From FEB-12 sp964503315 (GTDB lineage: Bacteria; Zixibacteria; MSB-5A5; GN15; FEB-12): a DNA stretch of 64,000 bases. A program made the translations under genes and the position numbers. This document shows positions 8,740 through 16,564 of the stretch, one piece after another; position 1 is the stretch's first letter; the number at the start of each line of letters is the position of its first letter. The notes under the pieces were generated by a model. That model had not been told where the DNA came from and ran no database searches. It saw only the letters and a program-made list of their open reading frames with translations. The stretch is from NCBI GenBank assembly GCA_964503315.1, contig CAZCZL010000009.1:77025-141024 (forward strand), in the 5' to 3' direction.

Positions 8740-9678
8740 ATGAAATACTTAGTCACCGGCGGCGCCGGTTTTATCGGTTCTAACATCGTCCGACGACTCC
8801 TTCGTGACGGCCATACCGTCCGGGTTCTGGACAATTTCTCATCCGGTAAGCGTGAGAACCTTGAAGAGATCGCCGCGGAGATCGATGTCCTTGACGGGGA
8901 TATCCGCGATTTCTGGACCTGTGTTCGGGCGGTGCGCTCGATAGAAATCGTGCTGCACCAGGCGGCGCTCCCGAGCGTCCCGCGCTCCGTGGATAATCCG
9001 CTCACCTCCAGTGTGGTGAATATCGATGGCATGCTTAATATGCTGGAGGCTTCCCGTCAGGCCGGGGTGAAACGCTTTGTCTTTGCGTCTTCGTCCTCGG
9101 TCTACGGTGAGACGGAAGAACTGCCCAAGCGTGAGTCGATGGTCCCCAGCCCGCTCTCTCCGTATGCCATATCCAAGTTGACCAATGAATATTATGGTCG
9201 GGTTTACTGGAATCTGTACAAGTTTCCCACGGTCGCGCTGCGGTATTTCAATATCTTTGGTCCCCGGCAGGATCCCAAGAGCGAGTACGCCGCGGTAGTT
9301 CCGCGCTTCATTACCGCCTTCATGACCGGGAATCAGCCGATCGTGTTCGGCGATGGCGAACAGTCGCGCGACTTCACGTTCATTGACAACTGCGTCCAGG
9401 CCAATCTGCTGGCCGGGACCAGTGACAAAATGGTTGGAAGGGCATTTAATGTCGGCTGTGGTGGCCAGTTCACCTTGAACCAGTTATTGGACAATCTCCG
9501 TCAGATCATGGGAGTGAAGACCGAGGCGCAATACGCCCCGGCCAGAGCGGGTGATATCCGACACTCGTTTGCCGCTATCGAACAGGCGAAGGAATGCGGC
9601 TACAATCCCTCTGTCGGATTTGTCGAGGGTTTGCAGCGGACGGTGGAGTATTTCACGTCACTCCCGAACCGACTATAA
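8740..9678 (+). CDS. NAD-dependent nucleotide-sugar epimerase (extended SDR)
   Basis: 312 residues, typical of UDP-hexose 4-epimerases. The N-terminal Rossmann motif is GGAGFIGS (7-14). The SDR catalytic set is present: SSSS around 117-120, then Y142-x-x-x-K146 in SPYAISKLTNEYY. YFNIFGPRQDP and GDGEQSRDFTFIDN are the sugar-binding signatures seen in the WbpP/TviC/Gne-type C4 epimerases. It interconverts UDP-sugar C4 epimers in the cytosol and so supplies precursors for polysaccharide synthesis. It lies 26 bases upstream of a glycosyltransferase and just ahead of the exosortase, so it fits the exopolysaccharide side of an exosortase locus. Whether it prefers UDP-GlcNAc or UDP-Glc cannot be told here. 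Confidence 0.88.
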   Translation: MKYLVTGGAGFIGSNIVRRLLRDGHTVRVLDNFSSGKRENLEEIAAEIDVLDGDIRDFWTCVRAVRSIEIVLHQAALPSVPRSVDNPLTSSVVNIDGMLNMLEASRQAGVKRFVFASSSSVYGETEELPKRESMVPSPLSPYAISKLTNEYYGRVYWNLYKFPTVALRYFNIFGPRQDPKSEYAAVVPRFITAFMTGNQPIVFGDGEQSRDFTFIDNCVQANLLAGTSDKMVGRAFNVGCGGQFTLNQLLDNLRQIMGVKTEAQYAPARAGDIRHSFAAIEQAKECGYNPSVGFVEGLQRTVEYFTSLPNRL

Positions 9679-9704
9679 TTGACGCGACCACGTAGAAACC
9701 AACG

Positions 9705-10736
9705 ATGAACAGCGACCGTCCGAGCTCTCTGCCGACGATCAGCGTCATACTTCCGATCCGCAATGAAGAACGCTTCATTGAGCAGACCCTGCGGTATCTC
9801 CTGTCGCAGGACTACCCGATAGACAAGCTGGAGATAATCGTTGTCGACGGTGAATCCAGTGACGCCACGGTCGGTCTGGTCAAACGCATGGCGGCGACCG
9901 ATTCCCGGATCCGGATACTGAACAACCCCAAACGTCTCTCGAGCGCGGCACGCGCGCTCGGCGCCTCAAACGCCACCGGCGACATCATTACGTTTGTCGA
10001 TGGCCACACGTATATCGATAACGACCAATTGCTGAGAAGCACCGCCCGCTTGATGGCGGAGAAACAGGTTTCGGTCCTCAGTCGACCACAGTTTCTGGAT
10101 ACGCCGGAGAATAACTTCATGCAGCGGGCCATTTCGCTGGCGCGCAAGAACCTGCTCGGCCATGGATTGGATTCGACCATTTACCTGGAGGATGACGCGT
10201 ATGTCGATCCCTCCAGTTCTGGTGCTTCCTACCGCCGTGAGATATTGGAAAAGGTCGGAAACTTCGATGACCGTTTTGACGCCTGCGAAGATGTAGAATT
10301 CAACTATCGGGTGGCGCGGGCCGGGTATCGCTCGTTTACGTCCAAGGCGCTCGCCGTCTATTACTATCCCCGTGAATCGTTACGTGGCCTGTTCAAGCAG
10401 CTCAAGAGATACGGGGTTGGACGATTTCGCTTGGCCCGCAAACACCCGGGGACATTGTCTCTGGGCACGCTGATCCCCCCCTTCTTTGTGGCCGGGACTC
10501 TTCTCCTTGCCCTGCTCAGCCTTTTGAGTACCATGACTTGGCTGATCTTTGCGGCCCTCGCTGTAATATATCTCGGGGTGACCCTTTTGGTGTCCATATT
10601 AGCGGCGGCCAAACATGGTTGGGAATATGTTGCCATCCTCCCCCCGATCTTTTGGACCATCCACTGGGCACTGGGCTGGGGATTTCTGGTGGAGTTGGGT
10701 CGGACATTGGTCGGTAGGGCACCTAAATTCGACTGA
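9705..10736 (+). CDS. Glycosyltransferase family 2 with C-terminal membrane segments
   Basis: 343 residues. The GT-A domain starts SVILPIRNEERFIEQTL, has IIVVDGESSDAT (first aspartate motif), FVDGHTYI (the D-x-D-like position is D-G-H), a nucleophile-side loop CEDVEFNYRVARAGY (ED motif), and SLRGLFKQLKRYGVGR, which resembles the R/Q-x-x-R-W region. Two strong membrane segments follow (about 262-310, LIPPFFVAGTLLLALL and AALAVIYLGVTLLVSILAA). It probably acts at the inner membrane in exopolysaccharide assembly. The exosortase frame follows within 70 bases, so co-transcription is likely. Confidence 0.87.
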   Translation: MNSDRPSSLPTISVILPIRNEERFIEQTLRYLLSQDYPIDKLEIIVVDGESSDATVGLVKRMAATDSRIRILNNPKRLSSAARALGASNATGDIITFVDGHTYIDNDQLLRSTARLMAEKQVSVLSRPQFLDTPENNFMQRAISLARKNLLGHGLDSTIYLEDDAYVDPSSSGASYRREILEKVGNFDDRFDACEDVEFNYRVARAGYRSFTSKALAVYYYPRESLRGLFKQLKRYGVGRFRLARKHPGTLSLGTLIPPFFVAGTLLLALLSLLSTMTWLIFAALAVIYLGVTLLVSILAAAKHGWEYVAILPPIFWTIHWALGWGFLVELGRTLVGRAPKFD

Positions 10737-10801
10737 GGCGGGTGGTTCCCCCCTGGCGAAGCAACATTGCGTTTACGTCAACATTTGACGATACTAATGG
10801 C

Positions 10802-11662
10802 ATGACTCAAGCAGTCGGCTCCCAAACATCTGTCAGCAGACATATCAAAGCTCACCTGTATCCTTACCTGATACTTGGAGCGATTGTTCTGTTCTCCATC
10901 CCGATACTGATCGACATGGTGAAAGATTGGATCCGCGACGACAATTATTCGCATGGTTTCTTCATTATTCCGATCTCGATCTGGCTGGTTTACCGACAGC
11001 GCAAGGAACTGGTCTTTCCAGCCAAACCTTCAAGTTGGGGCTGGGTTCTGTTCGCGCTCGGAGCGATCGGCTTGATAGTTGGAGTCGCGGCAAATGAGTT
11101 CTTTTCGACCCGTGTGGCGCTGATACTCCTTCTCACTGGTTTGGCGCTGTATTATGTGGGAGCGGCCAATTTCAGGAAGATCTGGTTCGCGTTTTTCTTC
11201 CTTCTCTTTATGGTTCCTATTCCGGCCGTGATCTATAACGCGGCGACATTCCCGATGCAGTTATTCGCGTCCGATGTTACAATTTCCATGCTGCAGATGA
11301 TCGGGGTCCCGTGTGTAGGCAGGGGGAATATCATTCAACTACCCGAGTATGCGCTCGAGGTTTTGGAAGCCTGCAGCGGCCTGCGCAGCCTGGTGACGCT
11401 GATGGCCCTGGCCGCCCTGTATGGGTATCTGTCGCTGCCGGGGAAAGTACGACCGGTGGTGCTCTTTTTCGCCTCAATTCCGATAGCGATCGCCACCAAT
11501 ATCTTCCGCATATTCTTCACGGCGGTCGCGGCCTACGCGATCAGCACCGCGTTCGCGGAAGATTTCATGCACGAGATGTCCGGGATCCTGGTTTTCGTGA
11601 CCGCGCTGATCCTCACCCTGATACTCGGAGGTATCCTGAAGTGGCGAAGCAAAGCTTCCTGA
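10802..11662 (+). CDS. Exosortase (transpeptidase for PEP-CTERM proteins)
   Basis: 286 residues from the ATG at 10802 (MTQAVGSQ). A GTG at 10742 would add 20 residues, and neither start has a strong ribosome site. It has about eight membrane helices. The three signature residues of exosortases are all visible: Cys191 in LEACSGLRS, Arg236 in IATNIFRI, and His257 in HEMSGILVF. Exosortases are thought to cut the C-terminal PEP-CTERM signal at the inner membrane and pass the protein to an extracellular acceptor. The gene overlaps epsI by 22 bases and sits between polysaccharide enzymes and two PEP-CTERM genes, the expected context. The exosortase subtype is not assigned. Confidence 0.93.
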   Translation: MTQAVGSQTSVSRHIKAHLYPYLILGAIVLFSIPILIDMVKDWIRDDNYSHGFFIIPISIWLVYRQRKELVFPAKPSSWGWVLFALGAIGLIVGVAANEFFSTRVALILLLTGLALYYVGAANFRKIWFAFFFLLFMVPIPAVIYNAATFPMQLFASDVTISMLQMIGVPCVGRGNIIQLPEYALEVLEACSGLRSLVTLMALAALYGYLSLPGKVRPVVLFFASIPIAIATNIFRIFFTAVAAYAISTAFAEDFMHEMSGILVFVTALILTLILGGILKWRSKAS

Positions 11663-12285
11663 TCCTGATGAGTATAGTGGTGATCACGTTCGCGTTCTGC
11701 GCGGTGATCAAGTATTACCGCCCGGAGCCGACGCACGGCGTGGATATTATGACTTTCCCGCTGAGTCAGGGAGAATGGACGGCGGAGAAGTTGCCGATCG
11801 CGGAAGGGGTGGTAGATATCCTGAGACCGGACGCGATCTTCAATGCCATCTACCGGAATCCGCACGGCGACCAGGTCGATCTGTTTCTTTCGTACTTCGC
11901 CGGTGACAACGTGCAGGGCGGAGTGCATTCGCCGCGTAACTGTATGCCGGGCTCCGGCTGGGTGATCCTTCGATCCGAACCTCGAACAATACCCATCGGC
12001 AATGGTGCCATACCGGCGTCTCGTTTATACGTGAAGTATGGCGATGTGCTAAGAGTGGTCGACTTCTGGTATATCACCGCTCACGGTGAGACATCCAATG
12101 ACTATATGCTGAAATTCTACACGATGATAAGCGCGTTGCGCTTCAAGCCAACCGATGTCGCGTTTGTGCGTTTTGTGGCTCCCGCTGACGATGCCGGACT
12201 CGCACAGCTCGACCAGTTCGAACAAGCAATGGCGAAGCAGGTTTATCAACTCCTCCCTTTTGACCCGCCTGGCGGGACACTTTGA
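11641..12285 (+). CDS. epsI: Exosortase-associated protein EpsI
   Basis: 214 residues from a GTG at 11641, with GGAGG at 11627-11631, nine bases upstream. An in-frame open stretch reaching back to 11311 is only a shadow of the exosortase. It has one N-terminal membrane anchor (SFLILMSIVVITFAFCAVI), then the EpsI domain with FPLSQGEW, DLFLSYFAGDN, GVHSPRNCMPGSGW and VVDFWYITAHGE. The H-S-P-x-x-C-x-P-x-x-G-W motif is the family signature. EpsI is fused to, or encoded right beside, many exosortases and is linked to polysaccharide export or processing. Its exact reaction is not established. Confidence 0.9.
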   Translation: MAKQSFLILMSIVVITFAFCAVIKYYRPEPTHGVDIMTFPLSQGEWTAEKLPIAEGVVDILRPDAIFNAIYRNPHGDQVDLFLSYFAGDNVQGGVHSPRNCMPGSGWVILRSEPRTIPIGNGAIPASRLYVKYGDVLRVVDFWYITAHGETSNDYMLKFYTMISALRFKPTDVAFVRFVAPADDAGLAQLDQFEQAMAKQVYQLLPFDPPGGTL

Positions 12286-12470
12286 CCTTCGTTTTCCCTC
12301 AAAGAAAACGCTATTAAGCATATCGTGTTGAGTCGATTCCGTTGCTTTCACGTAGGCACCGGATTCTGCAACCGAAATCGCAGATTGTGCATCAGGAGTG
12401 AATAGCCAGTAATCGAGCAGCGGAATCCACTATTCCGCCTTAAATCAATCTGCCAATCAACTCGTATCTT

Positions 12471-12483
12471 ATTGTCCGACAAT
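12471..12483. promoter_or_regulatory. 13-base palindrome upstream of a sigma-54 promoter
   Basis: ATTGTC-C-GACAAT is a perfect 6-bp inverted repeat about 43 bases upstream of the -24 element of the first PEP-CTERM promoter. It could be an activator or repressor site. An identical copy was not found upstream of the second gene, which weakens the case. Confidence 0.3.
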
Positions 12484-12525
12484 CATAAAAATTGATGTGG
12501 CAATTTCGACCGGTCCCGCCTCTCA

Positions 12526-12541
12526 TGGCAAATAACTTGCT
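12526..12541 (+). promoter_or_regulatory. Sigma-54 (-24/-12) promoter of PEP-CTERM gene 1
   Basis: TGGCAAATAACTTGCT matches the sigma-54 consensus TGGCAC-N5-TTGC(A/T) at every invariant base, with GG and GC separated by exactly 10 bases. It lies 67 bases before the GTG start. The paralogue downstream has an equivalent site at 68 bases. PEP-CTERM systems are known to pair with the PrsK/PrsR sensor and sigma-54 activator, so such a promoter is expected here. Confidence 0.78.
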
Positions 12542-12608
12542 CTACACATGCGCAAGGCAAAAACGTCTGGCTTCAGAACGTTAACCATACATCCACCAAG
12601 GAGAGCAC

Positions 12609-13211
12609 GTGAAGAAAATCATTGTCGCGGCCGTGTTCATGTGGTTGGCTCTTGCGGGGACTTCTACGCAGGCAGCTGTCTACTACTTCACGCCGCCACA
12701 GCCCGACCTTCAGGATCTGGATCACTATGACTACAAGTCCTGGGGTATCGACTGGACACAGCATGTCGGTGAGCGAATTACCGGCGCAACGCTGACGTTC
12801 CGGAATATCTGGGATTGGACCCAGGAATGGAACGACCGCCTCTACATCCATTTGCTCGACAATCCTCGTCTGGGCGTCAGAACCTATTTTGACGATCAGC
12901 GGGGTGGCGACAACTGGTCTGGTCGCGGACCGCACATCACCACCTGGACTGACCCCTACGGCGGCCGTCCGCGCAACTTTGACCTGGTCGTGACGCTCAA
13001 CGCTTCGACGCTTGACTATCTCAATCAGTTTGCGATGGATGGTCGATTCGGTTTTGGCTTCGACCCTGATTGCCACTACTACAACGATGGTGTCAGCCTC
13101 CAGATCACGACTGAGGACAAGGCCGCTCCGACTCCGGAACCGACAACGATGGCTCTGTTTGGTCTCGGGCTGGCAGGACTTGGTGTTGTCCGGCGAATGA
13201 AGTCCAAGTAA
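12609..13211 (+). CDS. PEP-CTERM sorting domain protein, copy 1
   Basis: 200 residues from a GTG with AAGGAG upstream. Signal peptide MKKIIVAAVFMWLALAGTSTQAA. The body (about 24-170) is a beta-rich domain of unknown role containing YFTPPQPDLQDLDHYDYKSWGID, GATLTFRNIWDW, RLYIHLLDNP and GRFGFGFDPDCHYYNDGV. The C-terminus is a complete PEP-CTERM signal: TPEPTTMALFGLGLAGLGVVRRMKSK, that is PEP, a hydrophobic helix and a basic tail. It should be exported, processed by the exosortase at 10802 and released to the matrix. It is about three-quarters identical to the next gene. The body is reminiscent of PEP-CTERM proteins with a lectin-like beta-sandwich, but I cannot name the domain. Confidence 0.92.
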   Translation: MKKIIVAAVFMWLALAGTSTQAAVYYFTPPQPDLQDLDHYDYKSWGIDWTQHVGERITGATLTFRNIWDWTQEWNDRLYIHLLDNPRLGVRTYFDDQRGGDNWSGRGPHITTWTDPYGGRPRNFDLVVTLNASTLDYLNQFAMDGRFGFGFDPDCHYYNDGVSLQITTEDKAAPTPEPTTMALFGLGLAGLGVVRRMKSK

Positions 13212-13243
13212 CAGGTCAGTCAAAAGGCATCGCTGATAGAGCG

Positions 13244-13273
13244 ACCACCGGCTAGCCGCCGGTGGTTTTTTTT
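13244..13273 (+). terminator. Intrinsic terminator after PEP-CTERM gene 1
   Basis: The 9-bp stem ACCACCGGC / GCCGGTGGT (13244-13252 and 13258-13266) has a short loop and is followed by eight T (13266-13273). It separates the two PEP-CTERM genes into single-gene transcripts. Confidence 0.9.
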
Positions 13274-13572
13274 GAGTGGCCCAAAACAGGATGAAAATAA
13301 GTTAAATATCATTCAGGACGGTAGTTGCAGGAGTCTGCATTCTCGATGCAACTTTGTTGAACAGGGCTTCAAACAACTTGGATAGCATCGACTTCAACAT
13401 AGTCACCAAAACCCATTATAGTAACGTAAGGCGTTATACTACAATGCGATACGACATACAAGCGGACTCCTTGATAATACGCGGGATTGGGCAATGCATT
13501 TGCTATGCATTGCTATGGAATTAATATATCTATGTGGTGAATGAGATAAAACGGTCTGTCTAGGAGAACGAC
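13274..13572 (+). promoter_or_regulatory. Upstream region of PEP-CTERM gene 2
   Basis: 299 bases without a gene. It contains an imperfect dyad around 13353-13375 (TTGTTGAACAGGGCTTCAAACAA), about 115 bases upstream of the promoter, which is a plausible enhancer position for a sigma-54 activator. There is also a small dyad TAACG-N5-CGTTA (13422-13436), the sigma-54-type promoter at 13489-13504, and the ribosome site AGGAGAACGAC before the GTG. Confidence 0.4.
13489..13504 (+). promoter_or_regulatory. Sigma-54 (-24/-12) promoter of PEP-CTERM gene 2
   Basis: GGGCAATGCATTTGCT keeps the invariant GG and GC at 10-base spacing and a perfect TTGCT -12 element. Only the first base differs from the consensus T. 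It is 68 bases before the GTG start, one base different from the spacing at the first PEP-CTERM gene, although the surrounding sequence is not otherwise conserved. Confidence 0.72.
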
Positions 13573-14172
13573 GTGAAGAAGTTAGTGATTTTGGCTTTTC
13601 TACTGGTGATGGCGCTGGCAGCGAGTTCCTCGCAGGCGGCTGTCTATTATTTCACGCCGTCCCAGCCGGACCTTCAGGATCTTGACCACCACAACTACAA
13701 GTCGTGGGGCATTGATTGGTCACAATATGCTGGCGAACGTATCGTCAGCGCTACCCTGACCATCCGGAATATCTGGGATTGGATCCGCGAACCCGATGAC
13801 CGCCTTTTCATCCATCTGCTCGATAATCCAAATCTTGGTGTGTCCACGTATTGGGACAACCAGCAGGGTGGAGATAACTGGGCGGGTCAGGGCCCGCATA
13901 TTACGACCTGGACCGACCCGGTCGGCTATGTCGCGCGGAATTTTGACCTGGTGGTCAATCTGGATGCCGACATGCTCAATTACCTGAACACCTTCGCGGC
14001 CGATGGCCGTTTTGGGTTCGGGTTCGATCCGGACTGCCACTACTACAACGATGGCGTGAGCCTCCAGATTGAGACCGCTGACAAGAGCCTGGCTACTCCT
14101 GAGCCAGCGACCATGGCTCTCTTTGGTATTGGCTTGGCCGGATTGGGCATCGTCCGCCGCAGAAAAGCGTAA
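13573..14172 (+). CDS. PEP-CTERM sorting domain protein, copy 2
   Basis: 199 residues from a GTG. Signal peptide MKKLVILAFLLVMALAASSSQAA. It shares the whole body plan with copy 1: YFTPSQPDLQDLDHHNYKSWGID, ATLTIRNIWDW, RLFIHLLDNPNLGV, GRFGFGFDPDCHYYNDGV. It ends TPEPATMALFGIGLAGLGIVRRRKA, a textbook PEP-CTERM signal. The pair arose by tandem duplication, with independent promoters and terminators. It lies about 1.3 kb after epsI and is a likely substrate of the local exosortase. The two copies differ mostly at surface-type positions, which suggests they are related matrix proteins rather than enzymes. Confidence 0.92.
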   Translation: MKKLVILAFLLVMALAASSSQAAVYYFTPSQPDLQDLDHHNYKSWGIDWSQYAGERIVSATLTIRNIWDWIREPDDRLFIHLLDNPNLGVSTYWDNQQGGDNWAGQGPHITTWTDPVGYVARNFDLVVNLDADMLNYLNTFAADGRFGFGFDPDCHYYNDGVSLQIETADKSLATPEPATMALFGIGLAGLGIVRRRKA

Positions 14173-14204
14173 TCCCTCACTCACCGAATCGGTGAATTGA
14201 AAAA

Positions 14205-14238
14205 TAAAACCACTGGTCAGAGCGACCAGTGGTTTTTC
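14205..14238. terminator. Bidirectional terminator between convergent genes
   Basis: The perfect 10-bp stem ACCACTGGTC / GACCAGTGGT (14209-14218, 14224-14233) has a 5-base loop. It is flanked by A-rich sequence on the left and TTTTT on the right, so it can stop transcription from PEP-CTERM gene 2 and from the minus-strand signalling gene ending at 14257. Confidence 0.88.
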
Positions 14239-14256
14239 TTTGGTGAGCTTTGCGGA

Positions 14257-16302
14257 TCAGCGACCGGCCGCGACTGTGTCCATTTGGACGCAGGCTTCCA
14301 GAAGAATCGAATCGACAGGCTCATTGAGACTGTTCTTCGGGAGTTGGTCCGGGATGATCGGATCGATACTCCAGATCCCCCGTTTCCATCCGATCCCCTG
14401 CATAACTGCGTCAATCCCGCGGAATCCTTCGCACTCAGCCATGACCACTCTCCCCTGGTCGATCACGATAGTAAGGTGGTTTCCTTGCGCGGTCAGCGAA
14501 ATCTGCACCGGCCGGCGGTTGGCGCGCATGGCTTCGAGCAGGTCGACCAACGACATATCTTCGAGCGAGCCATGAGTCCCCAGATCCTGCAGCACCGCGA
14601 CCCGCAAGCGGTTGCGGTCTTCGATACGATCTTTGATACGGTTGAGTTTGGTGATCAATACTTCAGCGGTCACGGATGACGGCAGAATGTCATCGATCCC
14701 GTGATTCAGCAAAGGCATCGCTTCTCCGACCACCTGTTCATTTAGCATCAGGAGAGTCGGAATAGTATCGATCCGGACACCTCTGAGCGCCAGTGACAAG
14801 AGCAGATCTTTTACCTCATCGGCCCGACCTGAGTGATAAACGAGCAGGGCCTGCGGGAGATTGCGGCTGCAGGCTTGCGCGCAGTCTTCGACCGAGCGCG
14901 TGAGTTCGACGCGATAACCGGCGCGGATAAGTGGCGACTCTATCTCACTGGAGAGATTCATTTGCGGTACGCAGATGTGGACAACAAAATCAAAGAGTCG
15001 TCGGCTCATGGACGTAAACTGGTCCTTGATCGTCTCAATCAGCGCGCGCATGACCGTGGGTGAGATGGCGAGACGCGAGCGGCTCTCGAACTTTGCTTCG
15101 ATCTCTTTGATCTGCTCCGGCTGCATTTGTGCGTGGTCGGGCCATTCGTGGCAGAAGTAATCTACGGCAGCGACAATCTCGCCGGCGATGCTGACGCCAT
15201 TGGGGTCGGCTGAAGCCTTGAGCGAGCGGATCGTGGCCATATCGCGAAGCAACTCAACCACTCCGGCGGGATAATCCCATGACGACAGACGGCTGGCGGA
15301 AAGCCCGATCAAGTCGGCCTGACTGTATCCTTCGGTGGTATTCAGGTTCTCTTCGGCGAGGTTGTGCATAAAGGCAGCGGAGACAAGGGACGCTCGCAAG
15401 CGCGGCGGCAGGCCAATTCGAATACCCACCATTTCAGCCATCCGGGCAACCGTCGCGGCATGGGCCGCACGCGGCCCATGCTGGGTATCCAGCAGATGGC
15501 GCAGCAGATGGAGGTTCTTCCGGTGAAGATTCTCCTCGAAATGATTGTCGGTCTCGTTGAGCAGGATATCGATCTCTGAACGATAGAAATGGACGGCGAT
15601 AGCGCGCGCATGCTGGTCGAACTGGCGGACCAGTGAATCTGATTTCACGCGCAGGCTTTCGTGAATGTAAAGCACCTCTACCGGAGCCTGATCCAAAAGA
15701 CGAGCAACAGCATCGATAGTCCGGACAACCCGGGCATCGTATTTGACCGAATGAAAGGCCGCGAGAAGTTGAGGCGAAATTCGACCGTCGGGATTGACGA
15801 ATAGCGCGACACGCTGCGGCGGAACCTGGTGATTCGATTCCTCCGAGTCCGGCTCGAGAAGCACCGGTCTCTCTTCAGCTACTTGAGGAGTCGAGCGGAC
15901 GATTGCATGCGCGTTAGATATAGCGGTCGCGTTCAGACCCTGGATCGCGAATCTCTGAAGGATCGAGTCCACGACATTTCCGTCTGCCTGGTAGTATTCG
16001 CATGATATATTCGGGAGGTGGCTTGTCACCGCGACGGTCATGGCAGCATCGGATGGATCGGCACAGGCGACACGCATGCGCGCGCCTTCACGATCGAGAC
16101 TGAATGGAATGATACGATGCTTGGTCAGTATCTCCGGCGGGAGTGTACCCATCACCGATTCGAGGATCGGCATGCAGGTAAGATCTATGCGCGGATAGAT
16201 CGGACGAGTTGTGGCATCGACCTGAATTCTGGTCGTAGAAGCCATATCGGAATCAGTAAGGGAGCCGGGAAATGATCCCCCGAACATCGGCTGGGTATAC
16301 AT
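14257..16302 (-). CDS. MshEN / degenerate HD / PATAN (DUF4388) signalling protein
   Basis: 681 residues, cytosolic. The start is set by AAGGAG six bases before the ATG at 16302. Residues about 50-120 resemble an MshEN/T2SS-E N-terminal domain (LPPEILTKHRIIPFSLD… VACADPSD), a module that in MshE binds cyclic-di-GMP. About 164-240 is receiver-like. About 265-400 is an HD-GYP-like helical domain (HGPRAAHAATVARMAEMVG, then SAAFMHNLAEENL) in which the metal-binding H-D has become H313-N314 and the G-Y-P segment is absent, so phosphodiesterase activity is unlikely. About 440-560 is a second receiver-like region without a clear phospho-acceptor. The last 110 residues (THGSLEDMSLVDLLEAMRANRR… IDQGRVVMAECEGFRGIDAV) are a PATAN/DUF4388 domain. 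It may be an adaptor for surface behaviour or gliding-type signalling. Confidence 0.72.
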   Translation of the reverse strand: MYTQPMFGGSFPGSLTDSDMASTTRIQVDATTRPIYPRIDLTCMPILESVMGTLPPEILTKHRIIPFSLDREGARMRVACADPSDAAMTVAVTSHLPNISCEYYQADGNVVDSILQRFAIQGLNATAISNAHAIVRSTPQVAEERPVLLEPDSEESNHQVPPQRVALFVNPDGRISPQLLAAFHSVKYDARVVRTIDAVARLLDQAPVEVLYIHESLRVKSDSLVRQFDQHARAIAVHFYRSEIDILLNETDNHFEENLHRKNLHLLRHLLDTQHGPRAAHAATVARMAEMVGIRIGLPPRLRASLVSAAFMHNLAEENLNTTEGYSQADLIGLSASRLSSWDYPAGVVELLRDMATIRSLKASADPNGVSIAGEIVAAVDYFCHEWPDHAQMQPEQIKEIEAKFESRSRLAISPTVMRALIETIKDQFTSMSRRLFDFVVHICVPQMNLSSEIESPLIRAGYRVELTRSVEDCAQACSRNLPQALLVYHSGRADEVKDLLLSLALRGVRIDTIPTLLMLNEQVVGEAMPLLNHGIDDILPSSVTAEVLITKLNRIKDRIEDRNRLRVAVLQDLGTHGSLEDMSLVDLLEAMRANRRPVQISLTAQGNHLTIVIDQGRVVMAECEGFRGIDAVMQGIGWKRGIWSIDPIIPDQLPKNSLNEPVDSILLEACVQMDTVAAGR

Positions 16303-16319
16303 CCAAATCTCCTTCGGGC

Positions 16320-16343
16320 GATCGGATCTCGCACGATCCGATC
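16320..16343 (-). promoter_or_regulatory. Hairpin in the leader of the MshEN/PATAN gene
   Basis: The 9-bp inverted repeat GATCGGATC / GATCCGATC has a 6-base loop and lies 5 bases upstream of the ribosome site (16309-16314). Its position suggests an mRNA hairpin or an operator. A second weaker dyad, GGGAAAC…GTTTCCC, sits at 16360-16389. Confidence 0.35.
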
Positions 16344-16564
16344 AATCAGTATCAGGATGGGGAAACAGGGTCGATGGGCCCCGTTTCCCGAATCTTATCA
16401 TCGGTTTAGGAGATTATCGGCGCTTTGGGGAAAAGCATTATTGGCGGGAATCCCCACCGGATAGAGGAAATAGGCAGAATCAAAAAACATACAAGCATCG
16501 AATCCGCCACTATCAGAGTAGAGAGCCAACTGTGACTTGAAGGACGTGTAGCTAAGCGGGGGGG

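Larger units (their letters stand above)
12286..12608 (+). other. Leader and promoter region of the first PEP-CTERM gene
   Basis: A 323-base gap without a credible gene. It contains the palindrome ATTGTCCGACAAT (12471-12483), a sigma-54-type promoter (12526-12541) and a strong ribosome site (AAGGAG ending about 8 bases before the GTG start). No obvious terminator follows epsI. Confidence 0.6.

Noticed and set aside
11311..11640. N-terminal extension of epsI within the exosortase gene
   Set aside because: The composition is low-quality Arg/Gly/His-rich, as expected of an out-of-frame read. The GTG at 11641 has a good ribosome site.
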